Positions 9,296 to 17,491 of a stretch of DNA of 64,000 nucleotides are shown here, piece after piece (within the stretch, counting starts at the first letter, position 1; every line of letters begins with the position of its first letter). Source of the stretch: Simplicispira hankyongi (lineage in GTDB: Bacteria > Pseudomonadota > Gammaproteobacteria > Burkholderiales > Burkholderiaceae_C); NCBI RefSeq assembly GCF_003570885.1, contig NZ_QXJC01000003.1:868001-932000 (forward strand), in the 5' to 3' direction. A model generated the notes under the pieces. That model saw only the letters and a program-made list of their open reading frames with translations, did no database searches and was not told the origin of the DNA. Made by a program: the position numbers and the translations under genes.

Positions 9296-10528
9296 TTACC
9301 GCTTGGTGAGAAACACCGTCAGCACGCCGGTGTAGCCGTAGATATTGGCGTGCGCGATTTCACCGCCGGCAAAAAACCCGACCAGCGGCACATCGCCCAG
9401 GGCATGCTGCACGATGCGCAGCTCCGCACTGTCACCGCCAAAATGCCGGCCACCACGGCCTGAGCAGCTCACGTAAAGGGCGCCGGCAATGGCGTGGGTG
9501 GGCGCCGCACCTTCGGGCGCCAGTTCCTCACGGATTTCGGCGCAGATGCGCGTCAGATCGGCGCGCGCCGCCTGCACGTTGCGCTGGCAGAACGCCAGGC
9601 GCATGCCGCTTTCCACATGCTCTGCGAGGGCTACGCCGTGGCGCGTGCCATCGAGCCCGATGATGTGCCGCACACGGGTTTCGGCGCCGAAATGGCCGGT
9701 GCTGCGCAACGCCGGCGCAGGCCCAGAACGCTCGTCGTCCATGAGACCGGCCAGCGTCACGCGCACGCGCTCGATGGCCTGCTGCGGATCCCCCGAAAGC
9801 GAGACCTCCAGCGTATCGAGCAGGCGCTCGAGCGCCGGCTCGTTGTCCAACGCCAGCACCACGTTGTCGGCGGCCTCGGTGATGCGGTGCACCGGCCCGA
9901 CGGGCTGGCAGCCCTGGGTGACGCGCGAGATCAGGGCCACGCCGGCCCCAAAGGCCACGCCCGAGAGGCCGCCGGTAAATACGCCACTGGCGGCGCCCTG
10001 CCCGGCAAGGTTGCCGTTGCCACCCACGGCAAATTGCACGCTGGCGCCACGGCTGGCCGCCAGACCACCAAACAAATAGCCGCTCGCCGTGCGGTCGGCC
10101 AATTCGGCCACCAGCGCCGCAACCTCAGGCGCGGCGCCATCGGCATGTACCAGCGCCGTCTGCGCCGAAAACCCGCCCACCCCGCTGCAGGGCAGCGGCG
10201 CGACGCCGGAGAACACGCGGTACTGGTCGGGCGGCAATTCCAGCAGCATCAGCGCCAGCGCTGGCTGGTCGAAGTACTCGGCGCTGCCGCCGCAGACCCC
10301 GACGCCCACGGTGCCGCTCCAGTCGGTGATTTCGGGCAGCTCAGCGGCCAGCAGGTCGAGCACTTCCTGCGCTTGATCGGCGTAGTGGTCGGTGATGTAG
10401 AGCAGGCCCAGCGTGGGTGCCGACGCGTAGCCAGGCGTGCCCATCTGCGCGCGCACCTGGGCCAGCGCCATCAGCGCTGCCATGCGGGCTTGCGGATGGG
10501 TGGCGTGGCCGGTTGGAAACAGTTTCAT
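9296..10528 (-). CDS. FIST-domain sensory protein
   Basis: 410 aa soluble protein. The N-terminal half (PTLGLLYITDHYADQAQEVL, TGVGVCGGSAEYFDQPALAL-like) matches the FIST N domain. The C-terminal half (FVGFFAGGEIAHANIYGYTG-like ending) matches the FIST C domain. FIST modules are predicted small-ligand sensors that often accompany signal-transduction proteins; here there is no fused output domain. ATG 10528 is preceded by GGGGAT. The frame itself is open from a TTG at 10543. It lies just downstream of phaM on the same strand. Confidence 0.85.
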   Translation of the reverse strand: MKLFPTGHATHPQARMAALMALAQVRAQMGTPGYASAPTLGLLYITDHYADQAQEVLDLLAAELPEITDWSGTVGVGVCGGSAEYFDQPALALMLLELPPDQYRVFSGVAPLPCSGVGGFSAQTALVHADGAAPEVAALVAELADRTASGYLFGGLAASRGASVQFAVGGNGNLAGQGAASGVFTGGLSGVAFGAGVALISRVTQGCQPVGPVHRITEAADNVVLALDNEPALERLLDTLEVSLSGDPQQAIERVRVTLAGLMDDERSGPAPALRSTGHFGAETRVRHIIGLDGTRHGVALAEHVESGMRLAFCQRNVQAARADLTRICAEIREELAPEGAAPTHAIAGALYVSCSGRGGRHFGGDSAELRIVQHALGDVPLVGFFAGGEIAHANIYGYTGVLTVFLTKR

Positions 10529-10574
10529 CGAGATCCCCGCCAAAGAAGGTGCCCAGCGCTGCGCGCTGGTGGCT

Positions 10575-11441
10575 TCAGCGCGTGCTACGGGCCGAGGTTT
10601 TGCGCGCCGCCGCCTTGCGCGGTGCAGGTTTTTTTGCCGTCGCCTTGGCCACCTTCTTCGCGGCCACTGGCTGTTTGGCCGCGCTGCGGGGGCTGGCCGC
10701 CTTGGTGCGGCCGGTGGCGGCCTGCATGCTCTTGACGCCCTGAGCCGCCATTTGTGCGGTCATGCCGGTGGCGGTCTTCAGAGCGTCCTTGGCCAGACCG
10801 GTAGCCACGTTGCGCGCGGCGTCCACGGCCGTCTGGCGCGCAGCGTCCTTCATGGCCGAACTGGCGATCTGCTGGAACTGCTGCGTCAGCGCGCCCCACC
10901 ACTGCATCGGGTCGATGACGCTGGCGGCTTCGGCCTTGCCTTTGGATTTGCCTGCAGGGGCCTTCTTGTCCGTGCCGCCGTGCACGGAGCCTGCGGCCTC
11001 GGGCGCTGCTTCGTCCGCCGAGGGGCGAACCGCGTCGGCCGCGCGGGATGCCACGCCGCTGACCATCTGCGCGGCTTGGGCCAAGCCCTCACCCGCCTTG
11101 TGCACCCCGCCCATCACGGTATCGGCGGTCTTGAGCTTGAAGGCATTGGCCACGTCGCCCATGCTGAAGTTCATGCCCTTGAGCGTGGCCAGGGTCATCT
11201 TCTGCACCTCCAGCGCCTGGATGGTGGCGGCCAGAGCCCGCGAGTTCTGCTCCAGCCAGAACTGCACGGCTTTGAGCTCCTCGACGCGCTTGTCCAACTC
11301 TTCGACGCTGAGGGTCGGCGCCACCCAGTTGGAGAGCTGGGGCAACTGCGGGATGTTGCCTGCAGCGCCCTTGGCCAGGCCTTGCAGGAAATCGAAGCCC
11401 GGCACGAATTTGCCAAAACCAAAGGGGGTTGAATCGCTCAT
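10575..11441 (-). CDS. phaM: PHA-granule regulatory protein PhaM
   Basis: 288 aa. The N-terminus (MSDSTPFGFGKFVPGFDFLQ, then LSVEELDKRVEELKAVQFWL) is the hallmark of PhaM. In Ralstonia PhaM activates PHB synthase, sits on the granule surface and tethers granules to the nucleoid. The C-terminus is a histone H1-like Ala/Lys/Pro tail (AAKKVAKATAKKPAPRKAAA) suited to DNA binding. It implies that the host stores polyhydroxybutyrate and partitions granules with the chromosome. Middle residues 150-200 are low complexity. The synthase genes are not in this window. Confidence 0.88.
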   Translation of the reverse strand: MSDSTPFGFGKFVPGFDFLQGLAKGAAGNIPQLPQLSNWVAPTLSVEELDKRVEELKAVQFWLEQNSRALAATIQALEVQKMTLATLKGMNFSMGDVANAFKLKTADTVMGGVHKAGEGLAQAAQMVSGVASRAADAVRPSADEAAPEAAGSVHGGTDKKAPAGKSKGKAEAASVIDPMQWWGALTQQFQQIASSAMKDAARQTAVDAARNVATGLAKDALKTATGMTAQMAAQGVKSMQAATGRTKAASPRSAAKQPVAAKKVAKATAKKPAPRKAAARKTSARSTR

Positions 11442-11492
11442 GGTTGCTTCCGCTGTGGAGGGTTAAGAGGTGTGCGGACAGCTTACTCCAAT

Positions 11493-11510
11493 GCGCCCCG
11501 GCTGGGGCGC
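11493..11510. terminator. GC-rich hairpin downstream of the copper cluster
   Basis: GCGCCCC, loop GGCT, GGGGCGC, 7 perfect base pairs just past the stop of the PCu(A)C gene. There is no T run on the minus side, so termination is only a guess. Confidence 0.35.
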
Positions 11511-11530
11511 CCACAGCGGTAATGCGGCGC

Positions 11531-12046
11531 TCAGTTCTTCTGCGTGGGCATGGGCATGGGCATCGCCATGGGCGCGGCGTGGCCGCCGTGCGCGCCAGGG
11601 GGCATGGTGGCCACCGGGACCTGCAGTTCCATGCGGTGCTCCTCGCCCTTGGCGTCCTTGAACACCAGGGTCAGCGGCAATTGCGTGTCCTTGGCCAGCG
11701 GCGCCTTCAGGTCCATCAGCATGATGTGGTAGCCACCGGGCTTGAGCTCGACCGCCTTGCCGGCCGGCAGATCGAGCTCCGGCAAAGCACGCATTTTCAT
11801 GACGCCACCATCCATTTTCATCTCATGCACTTCGGCGTGGCCAGCAGCAGGCGTCTCGGCACGCAGCAGGCGCAAAGGCTCGCTGGCGGTAATGCGCATG
11901 AATGCACCCGAGCTCGTTTGGCCCTGCACGCTGGCACGTGCCCAGGCGCCATCGACGGCGGCCGGAGCCGCGCCCTGGGCATAGGCATGGCCGGCCAGCA
12001 GAGTGGCGGCAAACAGCAGGGAGGTGGTGAAACGTTGCATAGTCAT
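11531..12046 (-). CDS. Periplasmic copper chaperone PCu(A)C
   Basis: 171 aa with a signal peptide ending GHAYA. Copper(I)-binding chaperone of the PCuAC family, which delivers copper in the periplasm, classically to cytochrome oxidase CuA. Ligand motifs are visible: HEMKMDGGVMKM and, about 20 residues on, PGGYHIMLMDLK, i.e. the family H(M)X10MX21HXM type pattern. A Met/His-rich tail (GAHGGHAAPMAMPMPMPT) may add further copper sites. ATG 12046 has GGAG upstream. It is 20 bases downstream of the YcnI gene in the same cluster. Confidence 0.93.
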   Translation of the reverse strand: MTMQRFTTSLLFAATLLAGHAYAQGAAPAAVDGAWARASVQGQTSSGAFMRITASEPLRLLRAETPAAGHAEVHEMKMDGGVMKMRALPELDLPAGKAVELKPGGYHIMLMDLKAPLAKDTQLPLTLVFKDAKGEEHRMELQVPVATMPPGAHGGHAAPMAMPMPMPTQKN

Positions 12047-12066
12047 CGTGGGCTCCTGTGAAAAAC

Positions 12067-12621
12067 TTAGTGCGAATGGCCGCCGGCTGCGGGCAGCAGC
12101 TCCAGCGCAGCCGCGGGGGATTTGAGGTCGTGCAGCTTCTGGTCTGCCATGGGCACCTCGGCCCAGTCCATGCGGCCCTGTTCGCAGATTTGCTCCACCG
12201 GCCAGTAGATTGTTCCGGCCTGGCTGGGCAGGTGTGCCTGGAGCACGAACTCGTCGTAGAAATCGCCGGGCAGTGCGTCCGCTGGCGTCTTGGCGCTCCA
12301 GCGGATGCGGCGCACTTCCTCGGTGATGGTCTTGCCGTGGTCGCTGCGCGGCTGGGCCAGCTTCTCGCGCTCGATAGCAATCGTCCAGCCCGGCTTGGGC
12401 ATGGGCTTGGCGCCTTCCACGCCGGCGGGGATGGTGACGGCGATCTCGCGCGTGGGCGATGCGCCGCAGCCGTGGCCGACGCGGAACGTGGCCTTGTAGC
12501 TGCTGCCTGCATTGGCCACCTGGTATTCCAGCGTGACATGCGCATTTGCAAGGTTAAAAACGCCGCTAGCGCTTACCAGTAAAGCGCTGATAGCTATGAA
12601 TTTGAGAGTTTTTGAAGGCAT
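12067..12621 (-). CDS. YcnI-like (DUF1775) copper-binding protein
   Basis: 184 aa exported protein. After the predicted signal cleavage (NLANA|HVTLE) the mature chain starts with histidine. In the Bacillus YcnI family that residue, with a conserved Trp, makes a monohistidine copper site. Conserved DUF1775 blocks are visible (GHGCGASPTREIAVTIPAGV, MPKPGWTI, WPVEQICEQGRMDW). It ends in GGHSH. It lies 10 bases after the receptor gene and 20 before PCu(A)C, so the three are probably one transcript. Oddly, the signal-peptide codons coincide with a copy of the dispersed repeat (12551-12606). Confidence 0.88.
   Translation of the reverse strand: MPSKTLKFIAISALLVSASGVFNLANAHVTLEYQVANAGSSYKATFRVGHGCGASPTREIAVTIPAGVEGAKPMPKPGWTIAIEREKLAQPRSDHGKTITEEVRRIRWSAKTPADALPGDFYDEFVLQAHLPSQAGTIYWPVEQICEQGRMDWAEVPMADQKLHDLKSPAAALELLPAAGGHSH
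12551..12606. repeat. Dispersed palindromic repeat inside the YcnI signal-peptide codons
   Basis: On the minus strand the text ATAGCTATCAGCGCTTTACT then GGTAAGCGCTAGCGGC matches the repeat at 45303-45342 (ATAGCTGTTAGCGCATACCA then GATAAGCGCTAGAGGC). It encodes roughly the stretch KFIAISALLVSASGVFNLA of the signal peptide. Confidence 0.7.
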
Positions 12622-12631
12622 GGTGGTTCTT

Positions 12632-14965
12632 TCAGAGGTCGATCTTGAGTTCCGCGACATAGCTGCGCTGCGGATAGGGGTGGAAATTCCAGAACTGGTA
12701 GTTGTTGGCGTTGTCGATGCCGAAGGACGCCACCATGTGCTTGTCGATCCGGTAGCGGGCACGCAGGTCCACGGTGAAGAACTTGCTCACGCCCATGTAG
12801 GCAAAACCGTTCACGTCGCTGTTGTCGAGGGTGCGGAACTGCGGGCCGCTGTAGCGCGCGCCCACCGAGGTGCTCCAGCGCTCGTTCCAGCGGTAGCTCG
12901 CCAGCGCGCTGGCGCGCCATTTGGCGACATTGGGCTGGCGCTTGCCGATGGTGTCGCCCGGCACCGTGACGAAGCCGGCGTTGTCCTTGATGACCGAATC
13001 GGCGTAGGTGACGCTGGCGTTCAGGTCCAGGCCGCGGCGCAGCACATCGCTGCCGCTCCAGGCCAGTTCCAATCCCTTTGTCTGGATGCGGCCAACGTTC
13101 TGCACGCGGCTGACGTTGCGGTTGGCCACGGTATCCAGCGTGGTCTGGGTGTAGAGCGCGTCGTGCGTGTCCTCGGTGAAGAAGGTCAGGCGCAGCAGGC
13201 TGCTCCCCAGGTCTTTTTCCGCGCTCAGCTCAGTGGTCCAGGATTTTTCCGGCCGCAGGTTCGGGTCGTTGATGTACTGCGCATTCGCGGTGGCGGTGGC
13301 GCCATACAGTTCGCTCACCGTCGGAAAGCGCACTGCCCGGCCGGCCGAGGCCTTGAGCACCGTGTCCGGCAGCCACTGCCAGGAGAGCGCCGCCTTGGGC
13401 GAGAAGTGCGTCTCGCTGCGCTCGGCCCAGCGCGTGTCGATGGCGGGCGCGGCGCCAGGGATGGCGGTGCTGCCGTCGTAAGCGCTCCAGCGCTCGCCGC
13501 GCAGGCCCAGCACCGTCTTCCAGCGTGGCGCGAACGACCAGGCATCCTGCGCGTACAGGCTTTGCAAGCGCGTCTTGCCGCCCACCTCGCTGACCCGCGC
13601 GCCGGGGCCGTCCTGCAGCCAGTTGCCCGGGATCGCGGAGGTGAGGTAGTCCAGTTGGTAGCTGTCCTGCTGGAAGCCGAAATCGACGATGTGGGCGCCC
13701 TGCATGCCGCCCGGGCGCCAGATGCCCTTCAATGCCAGGTTGTTCCAGCCTGTTCCGTTGCCGTCTGCCAGCGTACCAGGCCCGCCAGAGGCGGCACCGG
13801 GCAAGGCATTGGCGGCGCTGTTCTGGCGCTTTTGGTCCTTGCCGTAGTCGTAGAGGCTGGCCGCCACTTCCCAGTCAAACACGCCCTGCGTATGGCTCTT
13901 GACCGACAGGCCGTGCATGGTGTGCAGGAGCGATTCGTTAGTCAGCGCGAAATCGCTGCCGGTCAGCGGCGCGTAGCTGCGCCCGCCGATGTTGATGGCG
14001 CCGCTCGTGACCGGCTGGCCCGCGGCATCGCGCAGGTACGACACCGGCCGCCCCTGCGACTGGTTTTGCCACACCCCCAGCGTATAGGCGGCGCGCAAGG
14101 TGGGCGTGATGTCCCAGGCCAGCTTGGCCTTGAAGTGGTCCTGCCGCGTGGTGTACGCCGTGCCGCTGCCCAGAATCCACCAGGGGGCATTGGCGCTGTT
14201 CAAACCTGGCACCGCGCCGGTGACCGGTGTGCCGGCCGTGCCGGGCGTTCCGCTGGCCAGCGTGCGCGTGGCAAAGGTCAGCGGCTGGCCCTCGCTGTCG
14301 GTGTGGCTGAAGTTGAGGAACCAGGCCCAGTCGCCGCTTTTGTTGCCCACCGAGGTGCTGGCCTGCCAGCTGCGGGTTGTGGTGTTGGTGCCGTAGAGCT
14401 CAAAAGGCTGCGACACGTAGCCCATCTTGGCGTGCGCCTCGAAGTGCGTGGGCATGCGCGTGACGTAATCGACCACCGCGCCCACCGAGTTGCCAGGGTA
14501 GGCGGCGGAGAACGGCCCGTACATCACATCGACCCGCTCGATCTCCTCGGGCGTCACCAAACCCCAGCGCGGCGGAAACGACAGGCCGCCGATGCCGTTG
14601 CCCAGGTAGTTCGACAGCAGGATGCCGTCGGCATACACCGCCGAGCGCGCGCTGTTGCCGGTGCCCGAGGCCCGGCTGGAGAGGATGGCGTGGTTGTAGT
14701 CGCCGATGTAGCGCTTGCGCACCAGCAGGCTGGGGAAGTACTTGAGCGCGTCCTCGCTGTCGGTGGCGTTGATGCCCTGCTCGATCTGCTCGCCCGTGAC
14801 ACCCTCCATGGTGGTGGGAATCTGCGTCGGCAGCGAGGTGGGCTGACCACCGGTGATGGTGACGACGCCCAGTTCTTTGGTCGGGGCATCGTTGGCCTGG
14901 GCATACGCGCTCAGGCTGAAGGGAAAGGCCACGGCAAGCGCCATGGCCACGCGATTTCTGCGCAT
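12632..14965 (-). CDS. TonB-dependent outer-membrane receptor (probably copper)
   Basis: 777 aa. Signal peptide ending LSAYAQA, TonB-box-like ELGVVTITG, plug domain (DALKYFPSLLVRKRYIGDYN, SAVYADGILLSNYLGNGIGG, ERVDVMYGPFSAAYPGNSVG) and a 22-strand-type barrel region. It ends in ELKIDL rather than an aromatic residue. ATG 14965 is preceded by AGGAGTG. The substrate is inferred only from neighbours: DUF2946, YcnI and PCu(A)C are copper-linked, so an OprC/NosA-like copper role is likely. A siderophore or other metal is possible. Confidence 0.88.
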   Translation of the reverse strand: MRRNRVAMALAVAFPFSLSAYAQANDAPTKELGVVTITGGQPTSLPTQIPTTMEGVTGEQIEQGINATDSEDALKYFPSLLVRKRYIGDYNHAILSSRASGTGNSARSAVYADGILLSNYLGNGIGGLSFPPRWGLVTPEEIERVDVMYGPFSAAYPGNSVGAVVDYVTRMPTHFEAHAKMGYVSQPFELYGTNTTTRSWQASTSVGNKSGDWAWFLNFSHTDSEGQPLTFATRTLASGTPGTAGTPVTGAVPGLNSANAPWWILGSGTAYTTRQDHFKAKLAWDITPTLRAAYTLGVWQNQSQGRPVSYLRDAAGQPVTSGAINIGGRSYAPLTGSDFALTNESLLHTMHGLSVKSHTQGVFDWEVAASLYDYGKDQKRQNSAANALPGAASGGPGTLADGNGTGWNNLALKGIWRPGGMQGAHIVDFGFQQDSYQLDYLTSAIPGNWLQDGPGARVSEVGGKTRLQSLYAQDAWSFAPRWKTVLGLRGERWSAYDGSTAIPGAAPAIDTRWAERSETHFSPKAALSWQWLPDTVLKASAGRAVRFPTVSELYGATATANAQYINDPNLRPEKSWTTELSAEKDLGSSLLRLTFFTEDTHDALYTQTTLDTVANRNVSRVQNVGRIQTKGLELAWSGSDVLRRGLDLNASVTYADSVIKDNAGFVTVPGDTIGKRQPNVAKWRASALASYRWNERWSTSVGARYSGPQFRTLDNSDVNGFAYMGVSKFFTVDLRARYRIDKHMVASFGIDNANNYQFWNFHPYPQRSYVAELKIDL

Positions 14966-14986
14966 GGGAACACTCCTGAAACCAAT

Positions 14987-15040
14987 GAAAACGACCGCCA
15001 GCGCTTATCCCTATTGGGCAAGCAGCTACGGTTGCAATAG
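14987..15040. repeat. Dispersed palindromic repeat, degenerate
   Basis: CGCCAGCGCTTATCCCTATT then GGGCAAGCAGCTACGG follows the family pattern (AGCGCTTAT ... AAGC ... AGCTA). It fills the gap between the DUF2946 gene and the receptor gene. Confidence 0.6.
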
Positions 15041-15044
15041 CACT

Positions 15045-15404
15045 TCAGGAGAACAGCGGAGGCCCGCGCGCCGGCAGCGGCGCGGCCGTGCGCGCCGCAA
15101 TGTGCGCGGCGGGAATGGGCAGCAGGGCATGGGCCAGCGGCAGGGCCTGCGGCAGGCGGATGGGCGCAGGCGGCGGGGCGGCACTGCCAAAGTGCACGCA
15201 CAGCGGACAGTCAAGCGTATGCCCGCGCTGCGTCTGCGTACCATCGTCGCCCAGCGCCAGCAGCTTGATGTCGCCGCTGGCCGAGCACACCAGTTGCGCC
15301 GATTGCGGGTGAACGAAAGGCGACGCCGTCGCCACGCCGATGGACATGGCAAACCACACCAGCATGAAGCTGGCGAGAGCGCGAAAGCGGCGCAAGGTTT
15401 GCAT
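15045..15404 (-). CDS. DUF2946-family exported protein
   Basis: 119 aa with an N-terminal signal or anchor (FRALASFMLVWFAMSIGVATA). The conserved centre (QSAQLVCSASGDIKLLALGD, then HTLDCPLC) is typical of DUF2946 proteins, small periplasmic proteins that recur in copper clusters; the CPLC motif could bind metal. An alternative in-frame ATG at 15443 overlaps the recD stop as ATGA and would add 13 residues, giving translational coupling to recD. I use 15404 because the hydrophobic segment follows directly. A TACAAT box lies just upstream. Confidence 0.75.
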   Translation of the reverse strand: MQTLRRFRALASFMLVWFAMSIGVATASPFVHPQSAQLVCSASGDIKLLALGDDGTQTQRGHTLDCPLCVHFGSAAPPPAPIRLPQALPLAHALLPIPAAHIAARTAAPLPARGPPLFS

Positions 15405-15439
15405 GGACAGGGATTGTAGGCGGCACGCTTGCCGAACGC

Positions 15440-17491
15440 TCATCCGGCTTCGCGCCGCAGCAGGTCTTGCAAGCCGCTGGCGCGCTGGGTGCGCAGCTGC
15501 ACCGCCTGCGCCAGCAGCCCGGCGCGTGGCGCCACCAGCGTAAAGACCTGGCGCGCGCGGGTGATGCCGGTATAGACCAGTTCGCGCGAAAGCAAGGCGC
15601 CCGCGTGCGGCGGCAGCACCAGCGCGGTGTGCTCGAACTCCGAGCCCTGCGCCTTGTGCACCGTCATGGCGAACGCGGTTTCCACATGCGCCAGCCGCGC
15701 CACGCTGACCGAGCGCAAGCTCGGGCCATCGGCAAAAAACACGCGCAGGCCGGCGCCCCCCGCAGCCGGCAAGGCCAGACCCACATCGCCATTGAACACG
15801 CCGGCCTCCGCGTCGTTGCGTGTGACGAGCACCGGGCGCCCGGCGTACCACTGGCCGGTGCCGCCAAGCAGCCGCGCCTCGCGCGCCGCACGTTCGATGG
15901 CGCGCGCCATCCCCTCGGCACCCCAGGGGCCTTCGCGCACCGCGCACAGCAGCCGGAAGCGCTCGAAGGCGGCGAGCACGCTGGCGGTCCAGGCGGCGTG
16001 CCCGGGAGCATCGTCCGCCGCCGGCTGGCGGCCAAGCCGCAACAGGTAGTCGCGGTAGCTCGGCGCCGGCCCTTCGGCAAGTGCAAGTGTTACGGCAGCT
16101 TGGGGGTCAACCCCCTCCAGCGAATGCAGGGCGCCACTGGCGTCATGGCGCAGCAGCGCCGCCGCACGCGCGCCGTCCCCCGCATGGACGGCCAGCGCCA
16201 GCGCACCGATGGGGCCGGAAAAGCGGTGGCTCTCACGCAGCATGACGGTGTTCGCGGCCAGCAGCGGCACCGGCACCGGCACCGCCAGGGCTCGCAGCGC
16301 CAGGGGAATGTCCACACCGGCTGCCGCCTGGGCATAGCGCACCGTGCCCGCGCCGTAATGGCCCTGTTCCGCGCCCTGGCACAGGTCGCCCAGCACGGCG
16401 CCTGCCTCGACCGAGGCGAGCTGGTCTTTGTCGCCCAGCAGCACCAGGCGGGCGTGGGCGGGCAACGCGGCGAGCAGCGAAGCCATCATTTCAAGGTGCA
16501 CCATGGAGGCTTCATCGACGATGAGCACGTCCACATCCAGCGGCGCCGCCGCGTGGTGGCGCAGCCGCCGCGTGCCTGGGCGGGCGCCCAGCAGCGCGTG
16601 CAGGGTACGCGCCGGACCGATGCGCGTGGCAAAGCCGGCCAGGTCCAGGGTATCGCCCACCCGCGCCTGCAAGCCCGCCAGCGCCGTCTCCAGCGATTGG
16701 CGCAAGCGCGCTGCCGCCTTGCCCGTGGGCGCGGCCAGCGCGACCCGCAGGCGCTCGGGCGTGCTGTCCACCGCCAGCAACGCGGCGAGCAGGCGGGCTG
16801 CGGTGTAGGTCTTGCCGGTGCCGGGGCCGCCGGTGACGATGGCCAGGCGCGAGCGCAAGGCGATGGCACAGGCGAGCTTCTGCCAGTCGCAGGTGCCGGT
16901 GGGCGCCGGGTCGAACAAGCGGTCGAGCCAGTGGCGCGCGAGCGCGGTGTCCACCGCGATAGGCTCGGCAGCGCGGGCGCGCAACTGCTGCGCCACCGCT
17001 TGCTCGAAATGCCAGTAGCGCCGCAGGTACAGGAGCGGCGCCTCGGGCGGGCCGGCGAGCACCAACGGGGTGCCACCGTCCGGCTGGGCACCCTGCTGCG
17101 GCGCGCGGGCGGCGTCCTGCACACAGTGGCTGGCGCGCAGCGCCTGCATCCACTGCGTGGGGTCGGTAGAAAGGCCGCGCAACAACGCGTCCAGCGCCTC
17201 CTGAGCCGCTGGCGGCCAGCCCGGCAAGGCAAGCGGCCGAGCGCACAGCAGGTTCACCGGAAGGCAACTGTGGCCACGGCCCTCGAACTGTGCCAGCAGG
17301 GCGGCGGCCACCAGCAGCTCGGGTGCAGCGTCGGGGTCGAGCCGGGCCATGAACTGTGCCAGCGCCCAGTCGAGCTGGCGCAGCCAGCCTGCGTCGGCCA
17401 GGGCACGCAGGCCGGCAAGGGTGGCGGCGCGCGGGTCGGGCACTCCCGGAATCTGGGGCATCTCACACATGCCCAGGTCGGCCGTGCTCAT
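15440..17491 (-). CDS. recD: RecBCD nuclease-helicase, alpha subunit
   Basis: 683 aa 5'-3' helicase subunit of exodeoxyribonuclease V. Walker A is VTGGPGTGKTYTAARL, Walker B region VDVLIVDEASMVHLEMMASL, and the C-terminal motif VHKAQGSEFEHTALVLPP is typical of RecD. The long upstream frame is ignored because ATG 17491 overlaps the recB stop by 4 nt (ATGA), as expected for a coupled operon. It is somewhat longer than the E. coli protein (608 aa). Confidence 0.94.
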   Translation of the reverse strand: MSTADLGMCEMPQIPGVPDPRAATLAGLRALADAGWLRQLDWALAQFMARLDPDAAPELLVAAALLAQFEGRGHSCLPVNLLCARPLALPGWPPAAQEALDALLRGLSTDPTQWMQALRASHCVQDAARAPQQGAQPDGGTPLVLAGPPEAPLLYLRRYWHFEQAVAQQLRARAAEPIAVDTALARHWLDRLFDPAPTGTCDWQKLACAIALRSRLAIVTGGPGTGKTYTAARLLAALLAVDSTPERLRVALAAPTGKAAARLRQSLETALAGLQARVGDTLDLAGFATRIGPARTLHALLGARPGTRRLRHHAAAPLDVDVLIVDEASMVHLEMMASLLAALPAHARLVLLGDKDQLASVEAGAVLGDLCQGAEQGHYGAGTVRYAQAAAGVDIPLALRALAVPVPVPLLAANTVMLRESHRFSGPIGALALAVHAGDGARAAALLRHDASGALHSLEGVDPQAAVTLALAEGPAPSYRDYLLRLGRQPAADDAPGHAAWTASVLAAFERFRLLCAVREGPWGAEGMARAIERAAREARLLGGTGQWYAGRPVLVTRNDAEAGVFNGDVGLALPAAGGAGLRVFFADGPSLRSVSVARLAHVETAFAMTVHKAQGSEFEHTALVLPPHAGALLSRELVYTGITRARQVFTLVAPRAGLLAQAVQLRTQRASGLQDLLRREAG

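Noticed and set aside
12512-15040. 842-aa frame antisense to the TonB receptor
   Set aside because: High-GC shadow frame; the minus strand encodes a complete receptor with signal peptide, plug motifs and ribosome binding site.
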